Origin: Chlorella sorokiniana
Lineage: Eukaryota > Chlorophyta > Trebouxiophyceae > Chlorellales > Chlorellaceae
Assembly: GCA_025917655.1 (NCBI GenBank)
Contig: CP084608.1
Coordinates: forward strand, 2,480,001 to 2,544,000
Length of the DNA stretch: 64,000 nucleotides
Reading direction: 5' to 3'
Made by a program: the position numbers and the translations under genes. The notes below the pieces were generated by a model. The model searched no databases, was not told where the DNA came from, and saw nothing but the letters and a program-made list of their open reading frames with translations. Shown here piece by piece: positions 48,242-58,386 of the stretch. How positions within the stretch are numbered: position 1 is the first letter of the stretch; every line of letters starts with the position of its first letter.

Positions 48242-51045
48242 CGCACGGGAAAGGGGGGGGATGTACAGGTAGGGTTCTTCCCATGGCCGGTATCTGTGCC
48301 GGCAGGCCCGCTGCGTCATCTGCAGCTGCGGCCTATTGATTGAAACAACGCAGGATCCCCAGCCCACTCATGCCGCCCCCTATGTACTGCCACCCTGTAC
48401 CACAGCTGACTCGCGCATGCGCTCCTCCTATGATGCTGACTACACCAGCTACCACAAGGCGCCGCAGCAGCTGTCCCCGCAGGTACCGCGGGCCGCCACG
48501 CTGCGCCGCTCTGCACTGCTCGAAAGCATTGCCGCTAGCTGTGCCACCGCAGCGGCGGTGCAGCGCATCCCTCGCCGCTGCCCAGCAGCCCGGGCACAGC
48601 TCTCTTACACCCTGAAGTTATGCGCGCGCCCCCCCCACCCACCCATCCACCCACCCACCCACCCACCTCCTGAATCCAACCCCGCAGGCAGCCTTCAGCG
48701 CCTTCCTGTCGGCGGGCGCCCATCAAGTGGTGAAGGACATCCAGCGGGGGCAGTGGAGCAGCCGCAGGATTTGGCGGCCAAGGCAGCCGAGGAGAGAGAG
48801 CTGCGTGCGGCGGCGGCGCCGCCCGCGGCCCCCGCCACGACTGGCTGCTGGCGGACCAGGCAGTGCGGCAGGGCGCCGTTGCTGGCGGCATCAAGGTGCG
48901 ACACCTGCTCTCTCTTCCTCCCTTTTTCTTGCCGCCGCCTCGCCCGGCCTGCGCTCCCCCTGCCGTGCCGCTTCCCTGGTGCCGTCCCAGCAGCTCTGCA
49001 CAGCACAGGCGTGGCTGCTGCCGCAGCTTCCCATGGGCAGCGACAGCGACACTTTCAACGCCCGCATCCCCTCCTCATGTACGGAACGGTACCTGATGTG
49101 TGCCCTGTCCCGCGGTACCGTACCGCAGGTGCTGTCCGTCGACGACGACCCCGTCAACCAGATGGTGGTGCAGAACACGCTGACCAAGGCCGGCCTCGCG
49201 GTGCTGAAGGCTGCCGACGGCCAGAAGGCGCTCGACATGCTGCAGGTGTGTGTGCACGTGTGGGTTGGGTTGGAAAACCGGCTGTGGCGGCAACTAGCTG
49301 CCAGATGGTGTGTGTGTGTGTGTGTGTGTTTGGGTACATGAACTGTGTGGTGGTGGGGGTCTGGGGAGGAGGGAGTGGGGGTGTTTTTTGCATGCAACAT
49401 TGCGGCCAGGGTTGCAGCAAGCCCGGCTGGCTCCTCATGCCCTGTCAGCCTGCTGCTGGCGCCCTCCCTCACCTCTCCTCGTCCCCGCTTGAGAGCAGGA
49501 GAGCGTCGAGCGCGGCTCGCCCCCACCTCATGCTGCTGGACGTTATGATGCCGGGGCTGAGCGGGTGAGCACCCTGCAGCAGATCCCCAGTTCAGCTGGA
49601 GCACCTGTTCTTCCTCAGCCTTGCTGCTGCTGTGGCGCTTGCTTCTGCAGCGGCCCTTGCAGGGCAGGCGCTTGCCCTTCTCCGGCTGTGCTGTGGCCAA
49701 TGTCCTATGCGTATCCCCCTCCGCCGATCCTTCTGCTCTGGCCACCCGCTCGCATGCTCTCTGCTGTTGCTTTTTCAGCGGCACTCTCACCCTCCCCCGG
49801 CCCCCACCCACCCACCCACCCGCGCTCGGCAGATACGACGTGGCGCGAGAGGTGCGTCGGCGCCACCCCTCCCTCATGCTGCCCATCATCCTTGTGTCGG
49901 CCAACTCGAGGGAGGACCACGTGGTGGAGGGGCTGCAGGTGGGCTGTGGTGTATGCAGTGGTGGGGGGGCAGGGGGTACAAATATCCGGCAGCAGGGAGG
50001 TGCTGCTCCGCTGGGCAGGAGAGGGGCCTCTGTTCAACGTCTTGCAGCGAGCTGTGCGGGTGGGGGCGAAGAGCTCCCTTGAGTTGCGACATGCGTCAGA
50101 GACAGTCGGGCAGCGCGCGGCGGCAGTGTCTCCTGCGCTGGTTGGCAACAAGAGCAGGGCCTTCAGCCAGCCATGACCCCGGCCTGCCCCCCCCGCCCCG
50201 CCATCCATCCTCAGGCCGGTGCCAACGACTACGTGACCAAGCCCTTTGGCGGCCGAGAGCTGCTGGCGCGCATACACGCCCAGCTGCGCACCCAGCACTT
50301 TGCGCAGGGCGTGACGGAGGGGGCGGCAGCCGAGGAGGCGGCGGCCCCCCCGCCGCCGCCAGCCCCCGGCAGCCGCCGCCACCGCCGGCCGCGGCGGTTC
50401 CGTTGATGCCGGGCCTGGCGTCGCTGGCTGCGGCCTCCTGCCGCGCACGTCCTCTGCGCCTGAGCTTGCAGCAGAGGAGGCGGCGGCGGTTGCTGCCTCC
50501 GCCGCCGCCGCGCTGGCAGTCGCCGCTCAGGCTCCGCCCAGCGCCTCGGTGCAGTGGCAGATGGGTGCGCTGCAGCAGCAGCTGACGGCCGCGCAGCAAC
50601 AGCTGGCGGCGCTGGCGGCCGCCGCCGGCACCGCCCGGTGCTGGCGCAGCTGCAGGCCGCTGCTGCCAGCTCAGCCGCCGTGCTGGCGCCGCCGCCGCCC
50701 GCCGCCAACGGCGCGCCCCACCGCAGCGGCAGCCCTGGGGGCGGCTCCATTGTCAGCTTGGAAAGCAAGGACAGCGGCAGTCCGGAGCGGCGGCAACCGC
50801 AGGCGCCACTCCCTCCCCAGCTCAAGCAGCAGCAGCAGCAGCATGCGGAGCCCCGCTGGCGCCCCCGGCAGCCGCTGCCGGGCCAGCCTGCAACGGCACC
50901 AGCGCGCGTGGACCCGGGTGCTCCTCACCCGGCAGCCAGAAGGCCGATTCTGGCTAGGTCGCCGAAATGTGCGCCGCGTGCGCACACAGCCCGCTCATCA
51001 AGCCTCGAGTGTGGCTCTTGCCCCCACCAATGTGGCGATTCTTGA
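42433..51045 (+). CDS. HKR: Histidine kinase rhodopsin (HKR): retinal domain, kinase and receiver
   Basis: A predicted photoreceptor joining a microbial-type rhodopsin to a two-component kinase and receiver. Retinal helices: YMWPMIAFATAILLNLLSM (exon 42975-43191), LCFLAVFISGVAFVYEFLAW, RYVMWAHATPLMLYALSMIS (43371-43513), TIAVDIVMIVTVIPGELI, WIWNFISCAVYPYIFHQLW (43802-43863), VVFWSVFPLVWVLVQ (44082-44210) and CVADTCGKIFFSSTLLHS (44494-44648), where Lys 44554-44556 binds retinal. Kinase: SHELRTP H-box (His at 45041), YNLVGNAAKF N-box (46389-46463), DTGIG (46705-46827) and RRYGGTGLGLN (47021-47160). Receiver: SVDDDP (49129-49245), LLDVMMPG with the phospho-Asp, LVSAN (49833-49938) and DYVTKPF (from 50215). 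The tail is Ala-, Gln- and Pro-rich and has no cyclase domain. Single missing bases at about 43173, 45056, 47095 and 49522 interrupt conserved motifs. The first two exons and the ATG are tentative. Confidence 0.9.
48211..48244. repeat. (GT)n(GC)n dinucleotide tract in an intron
   Basis: An alternating purine-pyrimidine run of eleven GT units followed by six GC units, inside an intron of the rhodopsin kinase gene. Such a run can adopt Z-DNA and is prone to length change. Confidence 0.75.
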
Positions 51046-51774
51046 CACCCATTTCTTGCTTCTCTCTCCCCATCACAGCCAGACAGCTGACTGCAGGTCG
51101 CCCGCCTCTTGCGCCTGCTCCTGAGGAAGAAACCAGCCGTGCCTGTGCGGGTGTGTATTTTTGTGTGATGCCGCGGCGTGGGCTTGCACGCGTGGCAGCC
51201 ATCCCTCCCCCAGTTCAGCTCTTTTTCAAGCGGGGCTGTTTTCTGTTTCAAACCTTGCTTACCCCATCAACCACCCTCTCAACGAACGCCTCGCCCATGC
51301 TTGCTGCGTCCTGGGCGGCTGCACATCGCGCCGCCTCAGCTTGACGCGTCTTCGCTGCCTCGGCCCCACAACCTGTCCAGGCAGTTTTGTCCCCCGCCTT
51401 GCTTTCGCGGCAGTCCTGCTCGCATGCATACCGTGTTGCTGCCTTTACCCAGCCATCTGTCTGCCTTTTTTCCGTTCTTCGCGCCTTGCTCCTTGTCAAG
51501 CGGCTGCTGGCTTGCACATTTCCGCCGAGCGCCCCATATCTTGCTGCTTCATGTGTCCTCTTCCTTCCAAATTCCTTTCATCCAAATTTATGCGCCGCAT
51601 CCCGGCCACACAACCTGTCACCTGGTTGGTTCACTTGGGCAGCCCAGGCATGCATGTGCTAGAGGCAGCTGCGGGGGCCATGCCAGGTTGTTTGCATGGC
51701 TGGCTGCTGGTGCTGCCGCTCATGGCAGCCTGTTTGTCACTCAGCTGGAAGCCTAGCCTAGCCCTGCCGCCGCC
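51046..51774. other. Convergent 3' region of HKR and DDX31 genes
   Basis: About 730 bp between converging genes. It is T- and C-rich on plus from about 51250 to 51620 (CTTTTTTCCGTTCTTCG and similar), as in many 3' UTRs. The end of the HKR reading frame at 51045 is itself tentative because of its low-complexity tail. Confidence 0.4.
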
Positions 51775-53274
51775 TCACACCAGCGTGTAGGTGCCGCCTG
51801 TGCCGCCGCCGCCTACCGCCGCCGCGCTGCGCTTTCTCTTCTGCTGTTGCTGCTGCTGCCCGCGCGACACATGCGTGGCCTTGCGCTTTTGCTGGGCTGC
51901 CTGCTTGGTGGAGGACTTGCCCACGAGGGTGGGGCGCTCCCTGGGGGGTAGGGGGTGTTGAGGGGAGACACAAAGGTAATAGCATCAGCCCAACGCGCCG
52001 CGAAGGCCCGCCACACTCCCCACGCTCAACAGCCCACCCAGCCGCCGCCATGCCCGGCAGCAGAGCGTGGGCGCAGCAGCGGCGGGCGTGCTCACTTGAG
52101 GGCGAAGGCGTGCGCCACGTGGCCCAGGTGCAGGCGGCGCACGTGGAAGACGTGCTTGACGGCGGCCGCGTGGGTGGCGAGGCGCGCACCCAGGACCTGC
52201 GTGTGTGGGTGTGTGTGTGTGCGGGGGGGTGCGGTGTGGTGTGTGTGGTGCGGTGTGGTGTGTGCGTGTGGGTGGGGGGGGCTGTCAAAGGGGGGATGGG
52301 GGTGGTGGCGGTGTAAAGATTGATGTCATGCAACCATGATCTCAGTGGATCGGTAGGTGGGTGGTTGAATAGTTGTTTGTGTTGGTTGGTTGGCTTGGTG
52401 GGTGCAGGAAGGGTCGACAGGAATGGCAGCAAGGCAACGCCGAGCGCAAATGCAATGAAAAGATGCCGCGGGGCAGAGCTGGGAGCCCACACTCGGCGGC
52501 TCTGCGCCAGCAGGACATGCCAGAAGCGTGCCAGGAAAGGCGACGCTGCAAGGGAGCAGCGCCGCGCGGCCCCCACCTGAAGGCGTCGCCGCCGAGCCGC
52601 GTCAGGCGGCGGTCGGCCGCCACCGCCTCCATGAGCTGGCGCTGCAGGGCGTAGGCGCCGTGGTGGCGCTCCAGAGGCAGCTCGGTGCCCGCCTGCAGCG
52701 ACAGAGCGAGCGCAGGGGGCGGCCAGGGGAGCTGGGGCAGCAGTGCGTGCAGCTTGGGGGCTCGCCTTTTACCCTGCATCACCAAGCCTCGTCAGCGCGG
52801 CCGCAGCTTTGGTGCGTTGAGGTCAGCAACAACCCGTCAGTGGCGGGAGTTGCAAGTCAAGAACCCCTCTTCCCGCCCAACACACACGCCCACTAACCCA
52901 CCCACCCACCCAACCACGCAACACACAGCCCACTCACCCCCTCCTCACCTTGCGGTCCGCCCCCAGCACCGCGTTCAGCATCGGCGCCGCCGCAGCCTCC
53001 CTCAGCCTCACGCCGTGCGCAGCCAAGTGCTCCACATACTCTCGCTCGCTGCAGCACAGCGGGCCGGCGCACGGTTCAAGCGTGCTTCTGGATTGAGGAC
53101 AGGTCGGAGCGACAGCACGGCGCGCGCAGCAAGAGCGCCTCTCGGGACTCTGGAAGCACACATGTGCGCCATCCCATGCGCCACCTTGCCCCCACCCCCA
53201 ACACACCCCACCCAAACACACCCAACCCCAACCCATCCATACGCAAATCACCCGCACAAGCCCCCCACACCCCC

Positions 53275-53323
<49 letters not shown>

Positions 53324-56300
53324 CTGGGCATGAGGAAGAGCGTGGCGTTGCCGCGGTGGCCCAGCCGAGCGGTGCGGCCCACGCGGTGCACGTACCTGCA
53401 GCAGCAGGGAGGGGGCGGGCGGGTCGCAGGGAGGTAGTACCCGGAGAGCCAGGCGCCAGCTCAGGGCGTGCTGAAGGACGGCAAGAAGTGGCGAGAGTTG
53501 GCGGCAACGCCACCACAGAAGCGCGGCCCGGCCAAGGCTGCCCCGCCCCCTGCCGCCGTGAGAACACAAGTGCGTGGCAGCGCGTTGGCGGCAGCGAACG
53601 AAAGGAATGATGGCAGGGGAAAACAAATTCTCTGCCTGGCGGCAGCAAGAGCACAATCGCAGGGAGCAGGCAGGAGGCGCTCACTCCGAGGCCTCGCCCG
53701 GCGGGTCAAACTGCACAATGTCGGAGACGGCGGGAAGTCGAGGCCCCGCGCCGCCACGTCGGTGCACAGCAGCACCCCAGCGGGAGCCTTGGAGAAGGCG
53801 AGGAAGGCGGCGGTGCGCTCCGCCTGCGCCATCGAGCCGTGCAGCTTGAGCAGGGGCGCCCGCGGCGGCGGCGGACAGCAGGGGCTCGCCCGTGGCGGGC
53901 TCCCAGGCCTCGGCGAGAACTGCGTGGTGGTGGGATGGGGGTGGGGGTGGGGGTGTGGGCTGATAGGGTACGATTACGGGCATACAAGCAGCAGTGGCCT
54001 TGTGCAGCGGCGCAGATCAGCACGGGTGGACTGGCTTGCGGCCACCGTTCGGGGTGGCCGGCACATGCAGCGGCGGCGCACGAAAGGGACCAGCTCAAAG
54101 GGTTTTGGGTTTCAAGGGGTCCTCAAGCCACACTGATGGCAGGCTTGCCTGCGTGATAATACTCCACGGCATCCGTGGTGGCCAGGAAAGCAACCAGCTT
54201 GCAGGTTCCCGGAGCGGCTGCCACGCGGGCACGCAGCAGCGCGCCCAGCGCCACCAGCCGCAGCTTACAGGGGACCTCCAGGAAGCTCTGGCGCAGCTGG
54301 GGGGCAGGCTGAAGCGCTGCTGCCCCGCGGCGGCAGCAGGGGCGGCTGGTTCGCCCTCCGCCTGCCCCTGCTGCGCCTGCTGCGCCTGCTTCACCACCAT
54401 GCGCCCCTCCACCATGTCGCACTCGAAGCCGACGGCGGCCGGCTCACGCAGGCTCATCGCCGCCAGCGAGCCCAGATTGCTGTGCAGCGTGGCCGAGAGC
54501 AGCGCCGTGGTGCGACGCGCAGCGTAGTCGGCGGCGGCGCAGCGCGCGTCCAGCAGCGCGCACATCTGTGGGGAATGTGGGGGAGGCGGCGGCGGCGGGC
54601 GGCCGTCGGGGTGCGTCGTTTGCGAGGCGGCCCCTGCCTCTGCCCTCCAGCATGCAGCGCAAGCACGAGTTTGGCAGCCTGTCTTCCTCGCTGCGGAGGC
54701 GCTCAAAAGCCGAAGTTCACGGGCAGGCAGAGCTCCCTCCTCCCCATCATTTCCAACTATCCGACCATCCGCTCCTTCATCTGCCCTCCTGGCTACCCAC
54801 CCACCTCGCCGATCTTCTGCTCGAAGCCCAGGTCCAGCAGGCGGTCAGCTTCGTCCAGCACCAGCCAGCGCAGCTCCTCTGCTTGGTTGGTAGTGGCGGT
54901 GGTGGTGGGTGGGTTGGGTGGGTGGGTGAGTGGGGGAGGGGTTCAAATGCAGGGGTGATGTTGGTGGGGTTGTGGGGTGGGGCGGGTGGGAGGACTTGCA
55001 TGGGTGGGGGGACTTACATGCCCCAAAACAGGGGCTTGATGAAGCAGGGGCTGGGCGGGCAAGTAGAGGCCCGTGCAGGTGCTTCCTGGCATGCAGGCAG
55101 AGACCGCTGGCGGGCGTCCTTGCTTGTGAACCCCAGCCCCACCCACACACCCACACCCGCAAACCGGCCGCCGCAACGCGAGCGACCCCGCCTTGGAAGC
55201 AGCAGCGGCGCCACACGCTCAACTCCCAACGTGCGACACCCACCCGTGCGGAAGGCCTGCGTGTTCTGAAGGTGGTCCAGCAGGCGGCGGGGGTGGCCAC
55301 CAGCACGGTGACCCCCGCCGCAGCCGCGCCTTCTCCTTGCCCCGGTCCTCCCCGCCGTGCACGGCGCCGCCCACCTGCTTGGCAGAGGGGGCAGCGACGG
55401 GTTTGTGTGTGTGTGTGTGTTTGCGTGGAAGGGGTGTGCATTTGATTTAGATGGGTACAGATGAGAACGGGGGATGGAAGGCATGGCAGCGCCCGAACCA
55501 TAAACACTGGGCAGGCGGGGAAAGGGGGTGGGGCCCGGCAAGGCTGCTGAACAAGGGGCAGCGGCCTCCCGCATGGCATTTGCCCGCCAGTCGCACCAAG
55601 CCGCAAACAGCGTCGCCAACTCATCCGCCGCCCGGCTCCTCCCCACCGCCCACCCAGCAACAGAAGGGCACCAAAGCCCCGAAACGGTGCGGTGGCTCAC
55701 CAGCCAGACGAAGCGGCGCAGCAGCATGGCCAGCACGTCGGCCACCTGCAGGCAGAGCTCCCGGGTGGGGCACACCACCAGGGCGTGCGTGCCCTGGCCG
55801 CGAGAGATGCGCGGCTGGGCGGCGGCCAAGCAGTCGACGATGGGGGCCAGGTAGCTGTCGGGGGTGGGGGGGGAAGGGTGGGGGGCAGGGAGGGAGCGCA
55901 GCGTGAGGCCGTGTCGCACAGCGTTGCACAGCATGTGGCGCAGCGTTGCAAGGCCCGTGGCGCAGCATGCCGCACGCAATCAAGGGGCGAGGCCAGGCGG
56001 CCGCAGCGGGGCCACCACAACAGCAAGCAAACGCAGCAAGCGCAGCCAACAGGTGGCCGAGGCGCCCTGCGGGCCCAACCTGAGGGTCTTGCCAGAGCCG
56101 GTGGGGGCGTTGACCAAAGCATCCCGCCGGGCCTGCGGTGCCCAACACACGGGGTTCAGCAGCGGTCGCGGCGAGGCTGCTGAGCCACAGAGAACTAAAG
56201 GAAGCGGCTGCGACTCGAGTGCAGGGCAGGCTGGGACCTGGACAGGCACGGGCTTGGGATTGAGCAGGCAGGAAGAAAGCGTGGGAAGGGAGCTGCAGCC

Positions 56301-58123
56301 AGTCAGAAACCCGCACGCGACCCCCAGCAGCCGCCGCCTCCCGACCCGCTGCAAACCTCACCAGCAGCAGCGGGATGGCCTGCTGCTGCACCCGGGTGGG
56401 AGCGGCAAAGCCGTGGGCCGCCAGGTGGGCGGCCAGAGCGGGCGACAGGCCCAGGGCGGCAAAGCCGCCGCTGTCGCCGCCGCCAGCAGGCCCAAACAGC
56501 TCCGCCGCCGCGGCAGCGGGCAGCTGGCCGCCGGCGTGAACCAGCTCGCCGCGCCGCACAGCGACCGCGGGCGCCTTGCGTCGTGCGGCAGCGGCGGCAG
56601 CCGCAGCTTCGTGCTCCTGCCGCCGCTTCTTGCTGCGCAGCCGCCGCTGCTCGTCCCGGGCAGCGCCGCCGCCAAAGTCCACCACCCCAGGCCGCCCCTC
56701 CCTCCCCTCCTCGTCGCTGCTGTCGCCAAAGCGGTCCAGCGCAACCGCCAGGCCGCCGCCGCCCCTGCGCACCCCGCCGCCGCCCTCCGCCTCGTCCTCA
56801 TCAGACGAAGTGTCGTATCGCTGCGCAGGCTGCCCCTGCGGCACCGCCAGCTCGCTCTGCAGGGCGCGGTCGCGGGCCAGCGCCGCCGCCACCGCAGCCG
56901 CCACGTCGTCTGACTCGGCGTCAGAGCCCGCGGGGCGGGCGTCGTCCAGATCTGCCAGGCAGCAAAGCAGGGGAGGCGGACTGTGTGGCTGCGTGAAACA
57001 GCCCATGCAGAGGCGCACGCTGAAAGCAGGGGAAAAGGGGGTGTCTGCACCGGCGTGGGCGGGGTACGAACGAAAGGACAGCTCGAGAGGCATGCGGGGC
57101 TGCAACCTGTCCCCCACCTGGCGTGGGCTCCCGATAGCCTGCCTCGCGGGAAGCTGCCCTCAGCTTGCCGATGCGTTTCGCCTCGGCGGCGGCGGCGCGC
57201 TGCCGCCGCCAGGAGCGGGCGAGCCGGGCTGGGGGCTGCCGGCGCGGCCGCGATGGCGCTGCTGCCGCCGCTGGTTGTGCTCTGCGGCGAGGCGACCGCC
57301 GGCGTTCGTCTCCGTACCACCACGCCATTCCCCTTCTGCGGCTGCTGCGGGGCTGCTTGCGCTGCTGGACGGGCAGGCTGGGGGTGCTGCACGTCCTGCT
57401 GGCGCCCTGGCTCCTTCTGCTGCGCCTCCACAGCCGTATTCTCCACTGGCTGCTGCTGCTGTGGCTTCCGAGACCCACGTGTCCCATGCGCAGAGCCGGT
57501 GCCGCCGCTCTGCTGCTTGTACTGCTGCTGCTGCTGAGCCCTGGGCTGCGGCTGCTGCACACGCTGCTGCACACGCTGTTGTACACGCTGCTGTACAGGC
57601 TGCTGTACAGGCTGCTGCTCGGCGGGCGGGGAGACAGCCGGGGAAGGCGGGTCGAGGGAGTACCCCTTCATTTGGCTGCCCCCGACGCTTGTGGGTGCCG
57701 CTGTCTGTTGGGGGCCACCGCCGCCCAGCCAGTTGGGCCGTGCTGGCCCCATGTACCCCACATATTGCTGCCTCTGCGCTTGCTTCTGCAGGCCGGATGA
57801 TACAAACGGGGTTTGAGCGGCGGCGGCGGGGCGGCAGCAGCGGCGGCATTGCTGCTGCCTCAGGCATGCATGCGAGTTGACTCCGCCTTGGCACGCTGCC
57901 GCTGGGTCGCCTCAGTCAGGAAGGGCTGGGAAAACATAGACAAGCCCATAAACTGCGCCGCCCCCTCTACCAAAGTTGCGGTGGTGCGCGATTGGCCCAC
58001 CTTGATGGCACGTTGTTGTCTCCACTTCTGCTTGCGCTGCTGGGTGCGCGACTGCCGCGGCTGCGTATCCTGGGCGAGCACTAAGTTCAGCTGCAGGCCG
58101 TCAGCATCGTCTTCGGCTGCCAT
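51775..58123 (-). CDS. DDX31: DEAD-box RNA helicase, DDX31/Dbp7 type
   Basis: A nucleolar ATP-dependent helicase of large-subunit ribosome assembly. The start [18 protein letters not shown] is at 58123; exon 1 is 58001-58123. A long Gln- and Ala-rich N-terminus follows, with ESDD and TSSDEDE acidic clusters. Helicase motifs in order: [13 protein letters not shown] (56360-56400), APTGSGKT (56080-56115), VVCPTREL (55750-55790), VLVATP with GRLLDHL one frame away (about 55270-55310), [20 protein letters not shown] (54805-54880), [11 protein letters not shown] (about 54485-54515), [14 protein letters not shown] (53740-53775) and [18 protein letters not shown] (53340-53395). The DUF4217 C-terminal extension is present ([39 protein letters not shown]), and the product ends [18 protein letters not shown] after SATL and [15 protein letters not shown] fit the Dbp7 branch. 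One intron needs a GC donor at 53323-53322, which restores [13 protein letters not shown]. Confidence 0.9.
53278..53319. repeat. (CA)21 microsatellite directly after a DDX31 splice donor
   Basis: About 21 CA units on plus, that is TG units on the transcribed sense strand of DDX31, beginning four bases after the end of the MPS-coding exon. It is the longest simple repeat in the window. Confidence 0.9.
57551..57622 (-). repeat. 12-bp tandem repeat coding VQQR/VQQP units in DDX31
   Basis: Five to six near-identical copies of a 12-bp unit (GCTGCTGCACAC or GCTGCTGTACAG on plus). On the coding strand they give repeated V-Q-Q-R and V-Q-Q-P tetrapeptides in the Gln-rich N-terminal extension. Substitutions between copies suggest recent local duplication. 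Confidence 0.8.
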
Positions 58124-58386
58124 TGTGCTCAATGTGGTATAGCCGACCGGGAAAAAACACAATCGCGGTCAAGCAGGCCCCGAATCGGTTTGTGCGGTTT
58201 TGGCGCCCTCTGCTTTGCCCGTGCTGCGCCTAGTTAACAGCATGGGCTCGGCCTTGCGACCTCCCCACGTCTTCAGCTGCTCGGAATCATTGCTGCCACA
58301 TCTGAGGCCGCTGCTCGTCTCACAGACCGCCGCAGTCACCGACAGCTTTTCTCGCCAACTACTGCTGCAGCAGCCGGCCTGCCACC
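58124..58386. promoter_or_regulatory. Bidirectional promoter of DDX31 and NUF2 with an E2F-type site
   Basis: Only 263 bp separate the two start codons. TTTTGGCGCC at 58198-58207 contains TTTGGCGC, an exact match to the E2F/DP consensus TTTSSCGC. NUF2 is needed only in dividing cells and helicases of ribosome assembly rise in growth, so a shared cell-cycle element is plausible. No TATA box is seen. Confidence 0.55.

Noticed and set aside
53278-53319. CA tract considered as part of a repeat array such as CRISPR or satellite
   Set aside because: It is a simple dinucleotide microsatellite with no spacers, inside an intron.
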